From contig CANQUJ010000003.1 of assembly GCA_947627005.1 (NCBI GenBank), positions 1 through 64,000 of the forward strand: a DNA stretch of 64,000 bases. The letters are read 5' to 3'. Every line of letters begins with the position of its first letter. The stretch's first letter is position 1. The notes below the pieces were generated by a model that worked only from the letters and a program-made list of their open reading frames with translations, was not told where the DNA came from and ran no database searches. This document shows positions 8,594 through 16,205 of this stretch, in pieces. This DNA comes from an uncultured Clostridia bacterium (GTDB lineage: Bacteria; Bacillota; Clostridia; Oscillospirales; Ruminococcaceae). A program made the translations under genes and the position numbers.

Positions 8594-9769
8594 TCAGTAT
8601 GTTTTAATCGTTTTAACTCTCGTGTTTTCGACCGCTTCTTCGATAAGCGCCTCAAAGTCGAATTCCGCCTGCGCCTTTTCGACTTCTTCAAGAGTCGGCC
8701 TCGTCTTCGGGTGCCTCGGCGTAAAAACTGTGCAGCAGTCTTCATACGGCTCTATCGAGATCTCAAAGGTCCCGAGACGGTACGACATGTCGATTATTTC
8801 CTTTTTATCCAATCCTATGCATGGCCTAAATACCGGGATCCTGCAAACCGCGTCGGTGGTGACCATAGCCGCGGTTGTCTGCGAGGCCACCTGCCCAAGG
8901 CTTTCGCCGGTAATAAGCGCCTGAAGGCCGTTTTTCTCGGCAATCCTCTGCGCTATCTCCATCATCAGCCGCCGCATAATAAGGGTGAAATATTCCTCTT
9001 TGCAGTTGTTTTTAATCTCTTCCTGTATTTTTGTGAACGGAACGGTGTAAAAGCTTATCCTTCCGCAGTATTCCGACATCTTTTCAGCCAGCCGCTCGAC
9101 CTTCATAAGCGCCCGCTCCGAGGTATAGGGCGGCGCCTCGAAGTGGATTGCCGAAAGCTCTATCCCGCGCTTCGCCATCATACACCCCGCGACCGGCGAG
9201 TCTATCCCGCCCGAGAGCAGCAGCAGCGCCCGCCCGGAAGTCCCGACGGGTATCCCGCCGGCGGCTTCTTCCGCCGCGCCGTGGATGAAAGCGCCCTCGT
9301 CGCGGATCTCGCAGACTACGGTGACCTCCGGCTCGTAAAGGTCGACCTTAAGGCGGTGGAATTTAGACAGCAGCCGCCCGCCCAGCTCGGCCGAAACCTC
9401 AGGCGAGGTCATGCCGAAGCTCTTGTCCGAGCGCTTAGTGACCACCTTAAAGGTCTTCGCGCCTAAAAGAATATCCCCGAAACATTCGCAGGCTACCTCG
9501 AATATGCTGTCCATATTCTTCTCCGCTCTGACTGCCCGGCAGACTTTTGCTATTCCGTAGACTTTTTTTACCCGCTCGTATACCTCGTCCATATCCGCCT
9601 CGTCGTCCTGCGGAATGACGTATAAAGTAGACTGCCCGGAGCGCAGCTTAAAATTCCCGAGCGGCTTGATTCTTCTGTTCACGTTTTTGATGAGCTCGTT
9701 TTCAAAGCTTCCGCGGTTCAGCCCCTTTAAAACGATTTCGCCGTATTTGCAAAGTATGATCTCTTTCAT
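8594..9769 (-). CDS. thiI: tRNA 4-thiouridine synthetase / sulfur carrier thiolase
   Basis: A 391-residue ThiI: N-terminal ferredoxin-like and THUMP regions (about 1-165), then an adenylating PP-loop domain with LLLLSGGIDSPVAGCMMAKRG. It makes 4-thiouridine at position 8 of tRNA and can feed sulfur to thiamine synthesis. The rhodanese domain of enterobacterial ThiI is absent, as is usual in Gram-positives. The gene overlaps the cysteine desulfurase that would supply its persulfide sulfur (ATG 9767-9769 overlapping TGA 9769-9771), the same pairing seen for NifZ-ThiI in Bacillus. Confidence 0.95.
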   Translation of the reverse strand: MKEIILCKYGEIVLKGLNRGSFENELIKNVNRRIKPLGNFKLRSGQSTLYVIPQDDEADMDEVYERVKKVYGIAKVCRAVRAEKNMDSIFEVACECFGDILLGAKTFKVVTKRSDKSFGMTSPEVSAELGGRLLSKFHRLKVDLYEPEVTVVCEIRDEGAFIHGAAEEAAGGIPVGTSGRALLLLSGGIDSPVAGCMMAKRGIELSAIHFEAPPYTSERALMKVERLAEKMSEYCGRISFYTVPFTKIQEEIKNNCKEEYFTLIMRRLMMEIAQRIAEKNGLQALITGESLGQVASQTTAAMVTTDAVCRIPVFRPCIGLDKKEIIDMSYRLGTFEISIEPYEDCCTVFTPRHPKTRPTLEEVEKAQAEFDFEALIEEAVENTRVKTIKTY

Positions 9770-10911
9770 CAGCGTCTTCCTCTGTCGGTTTTAATAAGAT
9801 TTTTCTCGGCTTCGGCCAAAGCCTCGGCGAGAGAAATAATGTCTTCTTTTGTGTTTTCGGCGCAAAGGCTTATCCTTATCGTCGCATCCGCAACCTCCGG
9901 CCCATAGCCGAAAGCTTCCAATACCGCGCTCTTTTTCCCCCTCGAACATGCCGAGCCGCTCGAAACGAATATGCCCTTGCTTTCAAGAAAATGCAGAAGC
10001 GTTTCGCTTTTAAGCCCAAGCGCCGAAGCGCTTATAATATAGGGGCTGGCGCTTTCGGGCGAGTTTATCTTCGCGCCGGCCTCGCAAAGCCTTTCGACCG
10101 CGAGAGTTTTCAAGCCTTTTATATATTCGAGCCGCTCATAAATGCTCTTCGACTGCGCTTCTACCGCTTTCGCAAAGGCGTATATAAGCGGAACCGCCTC
10201 CGTCCCGGAGCGAACGCCGTTTTGTTGGCCGCCGCCGAAAACAGTCGGCGCGATTCTTACGCCCTTTTTTATCCAAAGCGCCCCGACCCCTTTCGGCGCG
10301 TGGATTTTATGCCCGCTCAAAGAAATCGCGTCGGCGCAAAGGGTTTTGGCCTTTATCGGAAGCTTCATAAACCCCTGAACGCAGTCGCAGTGGGTCATGC
10401 AGTCGGGGTGGAGCTTTTTAATCCTCGAAAAAGCCCTTTCTATCGGAAGAATATACCCGGTCTCGTTGTTTACGAGCATCGCGCTTATAAGGCAGGTGTT
10501 TTCGTCGACCGCCGAAATAAGCGCGTCTTCGGTGATCTCTCCGTTTTCGTCCGGCTTGACGAATATGACCTCGAACCCCTTTGAAGAGAGCTTTTTCGCG
10601 GCCTCGGCGACGGAGGGGTGTTCTATGGCGGTGGTGACTATCCTCTTTTTTCTTCGACCGTAGGTTTCCGAAAGTCCGAAGAGGGCGAGGTTGTTAGATT
10701 CGGTCGCGCCGGAGGTGAAGATTATTTCCGAGGAAACCCCGCCGAGCGCCGCGGCGACGGTCTGTTTTGAAAAATTCAGGAGCTCTTCGGCGTCGATCCC
10801 GAGGCGGTGAAGGCTCGAGGGGTTGCCGAACCGTTCGGTCATCGCGAAAAGGGCGGCCTCGGCGGCCTCTTTGCAGACTTTGGTGGTTGCGGCGTTGTCA
10901 AGATATATCAT
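9769..10911 (-). CDS. Cysteine desulfurase, ThiI partner (NifS/IscS class)
   Basis: A 380-residue PLP enzyme that moves sulfur from cysteine to an active-site Cys. The start MIYLDNAATTKV is typical. The PLP Lys lies in SLSGHKIHAPKGVGALW and the persulfide Cys in GSACSRGKKSAVLEAFG. The PLP-binding SGATESNNLAL is also present. I chose ATG 10911: upstream in-frame codons would extend into a promoter region and are not family-like. It is the first gene of the minus-strand run and probably supplies ThiI (established pairing); a role in Fe-S assembly cannot be excluded. Confidence 0.93.
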   Translation of the reverse strand: MIYLDNAATTKVCKEAAEAALFAMTERFGNPSSLHRLGIDAEELLNFSKQTVAAALGGVSSEIIFTSGATESNNLALFGLSETYGRRKKRIVTTAIEHPSVAEAAKKLSSKGFEVIFVKPDENGEITEDALISAVDENTCLISAMLVNNETGYILPIERAFSRIKKLHPDCMTHCDCVQGFMKLPIKAKTLCADAISLSGHKIHAPKGVGALWIKKGVRIAPTVFGGGQQNGVRSGTEAVPLIYAFAKAVEAQSKSIYERLEYIKGLKTLAVERLCEAGAKINSPESASPYIISASALGLKSETLLHFLESKGIFVSSGSACSRGKKSAVLEAFGYGPEVADATIRISLCAENTKEDIISLAEALAEAEKNLIKTDRGRR

Positions 10912-10982
10912 TTTGAATCTCCCATATGTTAATACGCGCAAAAGCGCCGAAATATTGCATACGCGCATACGAATACAAAATA

Positions 10983-11011
10983 ATTATAACACATTCCGCG
11001 CGAAATTGCAA
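10983..11011 (-). promoter_or_regulatory. Promoter of the cysteine desulfurase operon
   Basis: On the minus strand TTGCAA (11006-11011) is followed after exactly 17 bases by TATAAT (10983-10988). This would start transcripts at about 10976, giving a 65-nt leader before ATG 10911. Confidence 0.7.
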
Positions 11012-11035
11012 GAGCAAGGAACCCCGGCGGTTAAA

Positions 11036-11261
11036 CCGAAAGTTTTCGGTCAAGCCTTTTTCAAAAGGCTTGCGAGATTCCAAAGGCGAGCAGCCTTTGG
11101 TCGCACTCCGCAGAGCGCGAAATTTCCTAAACGAAGGCGCTCTGCAAGGGGTGAATTGAAAAAAGCACCCCGGCGGGGTGTTTTTTCAAGAGGGGACGCT
11201 CTGAAAGAGAGAGCGTCCCCTTTAAATTCGCGGCTGCGACAGCAGTCGCGCACCTTAACGT
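11036..11261 (+). repeat. Structured hairpin-mosaic repeat, copy B1
   Basis: A plus-oriented copy of the hairpin-mosaic repeat. In order it has a 10-bp stem (CAAGCCTTTT with AAAAGGCTTG), an 8-bp stem (CCAAAGGC with GCCTTTGG), a shorter stem, a long stem ending GGGGTGTTTTTTC with a single-base bulge, a stem GGGGACGCTCT with its complement, and a final GC-rich stem ending in the 20-mer at 11242-11261. That 20-mer is identical to 31716-31735 in copy C. The gap 10912-11642 holds only the two promoters and two repeat copies. Confidence 0.8.
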
Positions 11262-11284
11262 CGGACTTTCGACTCTTTAATCCG

Positions 11285-11510
11285 CTGCTACGGCAGGAGC
11301 TGCGAGCCTTAAATTTTCTCGCTTGCGCTCGAAAATCGGGGAGACCCCCGACGAGGGTCTCCCCGCGCGAAAACAATTCACCGGATTGTTTTCGCTCCCC
11401 GTCCTGCGTTTCGCTTCGCAAGAGATTTCGCAGCCTGCGGGCTGCGCCGAGGGGCTCCGCCCCCTCGACCCCCGCCAACCTTTTGAAAAAGGTTGGATCG
11501 AAAACTTTTA
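11285..11510 (-). repeat. Structured hairpin-mosaic repeat, copy B2
   Basis: A minus-oriented copy facing copy B1. Stems at 11338-11364 (10 bp), 11367-11395 (13 bp), 11430-11445 (6 bp), 11448-11467 (7 bp) and 11475-11496 (10 bp, same sequence as in copy A). The 13-bp stem differs from copy A at paired positions in a compensating manner. The two opposed copies could together form a very large cruciform or long hairpin. Confidence 0.8.
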
Positions 11511-11581
11511 ATTAGGCTTGACCGAAAACTTTAAAATTCTGACTTCCGACTTCTGCCCTCTGACTTCTGTTCCGCTCTTCC

Positions 11582-11610
11582 TTGACAACCGCGCGGGGCG
11601 GTGATATAAT
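11582..11610 (+). promoter_or_regulatory. Promoter of asnA
   Basis: TTGACA (11582-11587) and TATAAT (11605-11610) with a 17-base spacer: a consensus vegetative promoter. The transcript start would be near 11617, and a GGAG lies just before the ATG at 11643. Confidence 0.85.
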
Positions 11611-11642
11611 ACACTAAATCAAAAAATCTACGGAGTGACGTT

Positions 11643-12650
11643 ATGAGCAAAACTGTAATCCCCGCGGGGTATTCCCCGCGCCTCGGGCCTTATGAGACCC
11701 AAACGGCCATCGGCCTTATAAAACACACCTTCGAGCTTAATCTCTGCCGCGCGCTTAATTTAAAAAGGGCCTCCGCGCCCCTTTTCGTCGACGGCGGCAG
11801 GGGCCTTAACGACGACCTTAACGGCGTTGAAAGGCCGGTCGTCTTCGACGTTAAAGAGACCGGCGAAAAGGCCGAAGTCGTCCATTCTCTCGCAAAATGG
11901 AAGAGAATGGCGCTGAAAGAATACGGCTTCCATTGCGGCGAGGGGATTTATACCGATATGAACGCTATCCGCCGCGACGAAGAGCTCGACAATCTTCATT
12001 CGGTATACGTCGACCAGTGGGACTGGGAGAGGATAATCTCGGAAGACGAGCGGAACCTCGATTTTTTGAAGGATATCGTAATTAAGATCGCCGCCGCGGT
12101 GTGCGACACCGCCGACGTAGTTACGAGGATCTACCCCAACGTCGTCTGCAATCTGACCCGCGAGGTAAGCTTTATAACCGCGCAGGAGCTTGAAGACCTC
12201 TACCCCGATAAGTCCCCGAAAGAGCGCGAGAACGCCTATCTAAAAGATCATAAGACCGCCTTTATAATCGGGATAGGCGATCTTTTGAGGTCGGGCGAAA
12301 AACACGACGGCCGCGCGCCCGACTATGACGACTGGGCCCTTAACGGCGACCTTTTGATGTGGAACGAGACCCTCGGCTGCGCGTTCGAGCTCAGCTCGAT
12401 GGGAATAAGAGTCAACGCCGAATCGCTTAGGGCGCAGCTTAAAAAAGCCGAGTGCGAGTGGCGCTCCGGCCTTGAATTTCACAAAATGCTCCTCGAGGGC
12501 AAGCTTCCGCAGACCATAGGCGGCGGCATCGGGCAGTCGAGGCTTTGTATGCTTCTTTTGGGCAAGGCCCACATCGGCGAGGTTCAGGTCTCGGTCTGGG
12601 ATAAAGCCACCGTAAGCGCCTGCAGGGCCGCGGGTATCCCCCTGCTTTAA
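11643..12650 (+). CDS. asnA: Aspartate-ammonia ligase (AsnA type)
   Basis: A 335-residue ammonia-dependent asparagine synthetase of the class II aminoacyl-tRNA synthetase-like fold. Family blocks visible are YETQTAIGLIKHTFELNLCRALNL near the N-terminus, KWKRMALKEY, the acidic YTDMNAIRRDEELDNLHSVYVDQWDWE, and the C-terminal GGGIGQSRLCMLLLGKAHIGEVQVSVW. It makes asparagine from aspartate, ammonia and ATP with AMP release. Length is normal. It has its own strong promoter and is followed 17 nt later by a thioesterase gene with no obvious metabolic link. Confidence 0.96.
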   Translation: MSKTVIPAGYSPRLGPYETQTAIGLIKHTFELNLCRALNLKRASAPLFVDGGRGLNDDLNGVERPVVFDVKETGEKAEVVHSLAKWKRMALKEYGFHCGEGIYTDMNAIRRDEELDNLHSVYVDQWDWERIISEDERNLDFLKDIVIKIAAAVCDTADVVTRIYPNVVCNLTREVSFITAQELEDLYPDKSPKERENAYLKDHKTAFIIGIGDLLRSGEKHDGRAPDYDDWALNGDLLMWNETLGCAFELSSMGIRVNAESLRAQLKKAECEWRSGLEFHKMLLEGKLPQTIGGGIGQSRLCMLLLGKAHIGEVQVSVWDKATVSACRAAGIPLL

Positions 12651-12667
12651 AACGAGGGGGAGGAAAG

Positions 12668-13393
12668 ATGGTTTACACCGATAAATTTTACGTCGGGTTT
12701 TCCGACGTCGGAAGCGACCTCGGAATGACCGGCGCGGCGATGCTAAGGGCGTTTGAAGACGTCTGCTGCATGCAGGGCGAGGCGGTCGGCGACGGCCTTT
12801 TCGACAGCGACGGAAGATGGTTTTTGACCGCCTACCGCGTAAAAGTCTTTAAAAGGCCGAAATATAACGACCGCATAGTCGTCGGAACTTGGAGCCGCGA
12901 AATGAAAGGCGTTGCGGCTTCAAGAGAGTTTGAGATAAGAGATTTAAACGGCGGACTGTGCGTCGCGGCGCTTTCAAACTGGGCGAGAATGAACATAAAA
13001 ACCGGCCGCCTCGAAAGAATGGAGCCGGAGGCCTTCGCGAGATATGAAAGCGAGCCGGAGCGGCACAATTTCGACGACCCCTGGATATCCAAGCTTCACG
13101 ACGTTTCGGAGCATACTCTCGAGCGCGAATTTTACGTCGACCGCAACCTCATTGACCCGAATATGCATATGAACAATGTCTTTTATCTCGACCTCGCGAT
13201 GCGAACCCTGCCGGAAGAGGCATATCTTGAGGGCGAGCCGGACGAATTTGAGATCACCTATCGCAAGGCGACCGCCTACGGCGAGACCCTTAAATGCCTT
13301 TATTTCGACGACGGCCAAAGCCGCACCGTCGCCGTCAAGCCGCAGGATATGAGCGACACGAGAGCGATAGTGAAGATTTATAGGAAAAATTAA
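12668..13393 (+). CDS. Acyl-ACP thioesterase (FatA/FatB family)
   Basis: A 241-residue double-hotdog thioesterase that releases fatty acids from acyl carrier protein. Visible features are the N-terminal hotdog with DVGSDLGMTGAAMLRAFED and the C-terminal one with the catalytic region LIDPNMHMNNVFYLDLA, whose Asn and His match the plant FatA active site. Bacterial members of about 240-250 residues are common in clostridia. A good ribosome site (GGGGGAGGAAAG) precedes the ATG. It is co-transcribed with asnA and closed by a terminator. Confidence 0.88.
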   Translation: MVYTDKFYVGFSDVGSDLGMTGAAMLRAFEDVCCMQGEAVGDGLFDSDGRWFLTAYRVKVFKRPKYNDRIVVGTWSREMKGVAASREFEIRDLNGGLCVAALSNWARMNIKTGRLERMEPEAFARYESEPERHNFDDPWISKLHDVSEHTLEREFYVDRNLIDPNMHMNNVFYLDLAMRTLPEEAYLEGEPDEFEITYRKATAYGETLKCLYFDDGQSRTVAVKPQDMSDTRAIVKIYRKN

Positions 13394-13441
13394 GGGCCGC
13401 TTTATAACGGCCCATCTGCCCGCCCATCGGCGGGCATTTTT
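13394..13441. terminator. Terminator pair between convergent genes
   Basis: Two consecutive hairpins: GGGCCG/CGGCCC (13394-13413) and TGCCCGCC-CAT-GGCGGGCA (13417-13436) followed by TTTTT (13437-13441). The second is a good intrinsic terminator for the plus-strand asnA unit. The convergent XRE gene ends at 13442, directly after it. Confidence 0.85.
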
Positions 13442-14497
13442 CTATTCAAGCGATTTTACCACCGCCTTGAACCAGTCTTTATCGCGATAGCGGTCGAACA
13501 TTCGGCTGTCGTCCCCCGTGAGCGCTTCAAGATACCGTTCGCACTCGGTGCCCTCGACATTCTTCGTAGTCTGCTTCGAGTTGCCCTTCACGCCCCTCAT
13601 AAACGTCGAGGTGTAGGTATATTCGCCGTCAAGGCTGTCATACTGCTTCGCGAAACGAACGAGCTGTTCAAGGTGATATCTGACCTTTTCCTCCCGATTT
13701 TCCCAACCCGCGTAAATTCTCGCGAAAAAATGGTGGCGCTCGGCCGCGCAGGTGGCATAGAACCCGTAGAAGCCGTCGTCGAATATCATTTCCAAAATTT
13801 TAAGATAAAATTCGTGGCGCTTCTCCCAAGGGATCGAATCGAGCTTATAGGTGCATAAACCGATATAATCCGCCAGCACGGTTATAAGCTCTTTGCTGAA
13901 TATCTCGCGGTCGTCGCCCTTTAAAATGTTCGACAAAATAAGTTCTTTGGAAAACTGTATTCCGCTTGCCGTCTCGGCATATTCCTTTGCCTTTTCATAG
14001 TCGCCGAGATAGTTATATGAGTAGCAAAGAAGCTGAACCGCTCTGTCGCGAAGACTTTGATTTGTCGATTCGCGCAGTACGCGCTCCATAAGCTCGATGA
14101 CCTCTTTATACCGCTCGGTATCGTTGATGTTTTGATAGAATATTGCGTGCGCGAGCTCCGACATAACGGCATGCTCGTTCGGAAATTCTTTTAACGCCCC
14201 ACGCAGGAGGGCGACCGCCTCGGGCATTTTGCCGACGTTTTGAAGCTTAAGGTTCTCGGCAAAGTACCGATCTATTCGCTCCCGCTTTCTTATTTCGCCG
14301 ACTCCCAAAAGGTCATCAACCGAAACGCCGTAGAACGCCGAGATTTTCGGCAAGAGCGAGATATCGGGCAGCGATTCGCCCCTCTCCCACTTCGAGACCG
14401 CCTGAAAGCTTATGTTAAGATAATCCGCAAGGTCCTCCTGCGTGTTTTTTCTTTGCGCCCTAAGCTCGCGAAGGCGCTTGTCGATAATAATATCCAT
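13442..14497 (-). CDS. XRE-family regulator with TPR-like C-terminal region
   Basis: A 351-residue protein. Residues 5-60 form an XRE/Cro helix-turn-helix (RLRELRAQRKNTQEDLADYLNISFQAVSKWERGESLPDISLLPKIS). The rest is alpha-helical with TPR-like helical pairs (for example AVALLRGALKEFPNEHAVMSELAHAIF and GDYEKAKEYAETASGI), as in clostridial XRE-TPR regulators that sense small ligands or metabolic state. The target is unknown. It is transcribed away from the aromatic operon from a shared intergenic region. Confidence 0.85.
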   Translation of the reverse strand: MDIIIDKRLRELRAQRKNTQEDLADYLNISFQAVSKWERGESLPDISLLPKISAFYGVSVDDLLGVGEIRKRERIDRYFAENLKLQNVGKMPEAVALLRGALKEFPNEHAVMSELAHAIFYQNINDTERYKEVIELMERVLRESTNQSLRDRAVQLLCYSYNYLGDYEKAKEYAETASGIQFSKELILSNILKGDDREIFSKELITVLADYIGLCTYKLDSIPWEKRHEFYLKILEMIFDDGFYGFYATCAAERHHFFARIYAGWENREEKVRYHLEQLVRFAKQYDSLDGEYTYTSTFMRGVKGNSKQTTKNVEGTECERYLEALTGDDSRMFDRYRDKDWFKAVVKSLE

Positions 14498-14544
14498 AAA
14501 ATTTCTCCTTAAAAATATTTGAAAAAAGCGCTTTCTTCGCTTTG

Positions 14545-14573
14545 ATTATACCCCGAATCGCTCTTTTGGGCAA
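14545..14573 (-). promoter_or_regulatory. Promoter of the XRE regulator gene
   Basis: On the minus strand TTGCCC (14568-14573), a 17-base spacer, then TATAAT (14545-14550), about 50 bp before the ATG at 14497. The -10 is perfect and the -35 moderate. Confidence 0.55.
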
Positions 14574-14717
14574 TAACCGCTTCGGCGAAATCCGATTGAA
14601 ATTTTCAAACGTCGGTTTAGTCCGCGGGATAATCGGTCATTCTCTACAACACTTTTCCGCATAAAACCGCAAAAATCCGTTATATCTCCAAAGTCGGGCG
14701 AACAGGATAAAAAACCC

Positions 14718-14746
14718 TTGACTTTGGCGGGCAATCGGCGTAAAAT
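14718..14746 (+). promoter_or_regulatory. Promoter of the aromatic amino acid operon
   Basis: TTGACT (14718-14723), a 17-base spacer and TAAAAT (14741-14746). Transcription would start at about 14753, giving a leader of about 160 nt that contains the Tyr-rich peptide and the attenuator. Confidence 0.7.
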
Positions 14747-14777
14747 GATTCTATACTTATTCTGGGGTCTTAATATT

Positions 14778-14819
14778 ATGAAAAATTCCTACGTCTATTA
14801 TTTTTATTATAGTCTATAA
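14778..14819 (+). CDS. Tyr-rich leader peptide of the aromatic operon
   Basis: A 13-codon reading frame, MKNSYVYYFYYSL then TAA. Seven of nine residues from position 5 to 11 region are aromatic or adjacent (five Tyr and one Phe in all), in the 5' leader of an operon that ends its pathway at prephenate dehydrogenase. A GGGG lies about ten bases before the ATG as a modest ribosome site. Known attenuation leaders (pheL, trpL, hisL) have the same design: a short ORF rich in codons for the operon's product. Here the codons sense charged tRNA-Tyr. The frame is too short for routine gene callers. Confidence 0.85.
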   Translation: MKNSYVYYFYYSL

Positions 14820-14824
14820 AAGCG

Positions 14825-14890
14825 GCAGAGCAAATTTAATTTCGGCTCCACTGCTTATTCGTGATGAATAAAAACGTGGAGTGTTTTTTT
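14825..14890 (+). promoter_or_regulatory. Transcription attenuator (antiterminator / terminator) of the aromatic operon
   Basis: Terminator: CTCCAC (14846-14851) pairs with GTGGAG (14876-14881), with an inner stem TTATTC/GAATAA, followed by TGTTTTTTT. Competing antiterminator: GCAG-AGC (14825-14831) can pair with GCT-CCA-CTGC (14845-14854, 3-nt bulge), which takes the left arm of the terminator. A ribosome stalled at the Tyr codons leaves 14825-14831 free and favours readthrough. A ribosome reaching the stop at 14819 would cover that arm and let the terminator form. Confidence 0.75.
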
Positions 14891-14912
14891 AGAGTAAAAA
14901 GGGCGGTAGTAT

Positions 14913-16205
14913 ATGAACAAACTTGAGCAGGCGAGAGAGAAAATCAACAAGACCGATCTTGAAATGGCGGCCCTTTGGGTCGAAAGAATGGCGGCGGTAA
15001 AAGAAGTCTCGGACTATAAAAAAGAGCACGGCGCGCCGGTTTTGGATTCAAACCGCGAGGCCGAGCTTTTGGAGAATAACCTTAAAGCCATACCCGACGA
15101 GCTTAAGCCCTATTACGCCGAATTTTTAAAGGCGGTCATCGGCGTATCGAAAAGCTATCAGCGGGACAGAAGCTCCGCCGAAAAGGGGTATATCCGCCTC
15201 GAGCTCGGCGACCGCAGCTACGACATCGCGGTTAGGCGCGGCGGGCTTTCTTATGCAAAAGACATGATGAACCTTTCAAGAAAGGTCTTGATCGTTACCG
15301 ACGACGGCGTTCCGAAGCAATACGCCGAAACGGTAGCGACTCAATGCGCCGAGCCTTATATTATAACCCTCCCGCAGGGGGAGAAGACGAAGTGCCTTAA
15401 AAGCTTTGAAGAGCTTTTAAAGCTTATGCTCGAAAAGCGCTTCACGAGGGGCGATTGCGTCGTCGCCGTGGGCGGCGGGGTGATCGGCGATTTGGCCGGG
15501 TTTGCTGCCTCGGCCTATATGAGAGGGATAGATTTCTACAATATCCCGACCACCACCCTTTCGCAGATAGATTCCTCCATCGGGGGGAAGGTCGCCGTCG
15601 ACCTGGACGGCTATAAAAACACAGTCGGCGCCTTTTGGCAGCCGCGGTTCGTCCTCGTCGACCCGGACGTTCTTAAAACCCTCGACAAAAGGCAGGTCTC
15701 GGCCGGGCTCGCCGAGGCGGTAAAGATGTCCGCCTGCTTCGACAAAGATTTGTTCGAGCTCTTTGAAAACTGCGATATAGACGAAAATTTAGAAGAGATA
15801 ATCCGCCGCTCGCTGATGATAAAAAAATCCGTCGTCGAGCGTGACGAAAAGGAATCCGGCCTTAGAAAGGTCCTGAATTTCGGTCACACGATAGGCCATG
15901 GGATCGAGACCGCCGAGAACGGAAGGCTTTGCCACGGCGAATGCGTCGCCCTCGGAATGTTGCCGATGTGCTCGAAAGAGATAAGACCGAGGCTTTTGAG
16001 GGTTCTTAAAAAGCTCGGCCTTCCGACAGTGATCGAGGCGGATATCGCGGCGGTCAAGTCTGCGGCTCTTCATGACAAAAAATCCGAAAAAAGCGGCGTA
16101 AGCATAGTCACCGTCGAAGAGATCGGAAGCTTTAAAATCGAAAAAACCGACTTCGGCGGCCTCTTCGACCGCCTTGACAACTATCTGAAGGAGACAGCGA
16201 TATGA
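14913..16205 (+). CDS. aroB: Fused chorismate mutase / 3-dehydroquinate synthase
   Basis: A 430-residue bifunctional protein. Residues 1-85 look like an AroQ-class chorismate mutase (INKTDLEMAALWVERMAAVKEVSDYKKEHGAPVLDSNRE, with the Lys and Arg positions of the helical fold). From about residue 90 to the end is 3-dehydroquinate synthase: VAVGGGVIGDLAGFAASAYMRG for NAD binding, IPTTTLSQIDSSIGGKVAVD, GLAEAVKMSACFD and metal-binding NFGHTIGHGIE and HGECVALGM. It thus codes step 2 of the shikimate route and the branch from chorismate to prephenate. It is the first gene after the attenuator and overlaps aroC by 4 nt (ATGA). Confidence 0.93.
   Translation: MNKLEQAREKINKTDLEMAALWVERMAAVKEVSDYKKEHGAPVLDSNREAELLENNLKAIPDELKPYYAEFLKAVIGVSKSYQRDRSSAEKGYIRLELGDRSYDIAVRRGGLSYAKDMMNLSRKVLIVTDDGVPKQYAETVATQCAEPYIITLPQGEKTKCLKSFEELLKLMLEKRFTRGDCVVAVGGGVIGDLAGFAASAYMRGIDFYNIPTTTLSQIDSSIGGKVAVDLDGYKNTVGAFWQPRFVLVDPDVLKTLDKRQVSAGLAEAVKMSACFDKDLFELFENCDIDENLEEIIRRSLMIKKSVVERDEKESGLRKVLNFGHTIGHGIETAENGRLCHGECVALGMLPMCSKEIRPRLLRVLKKLGLPTVIEADIAAVKSAALHDKKSEKSGVSIVTVEEIGSFKIEKTDFGGLFDRLDNYLKETAI

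Noticed and set aside
8372..9466. A 364-codon plus-strand open frame
   Set aside because: Antisense to thiI and cinA, which have clear family motifs; composition is that of a shadow frame (Arg- and Pro-rich).
14753..14912. T-box riboswitch before the aromatic operon
   Set aside because: The leader (about 160 nt) lacks the conserved T-box sequence and specifier-loop layout; the short Tyr-rich ORF explains it better.
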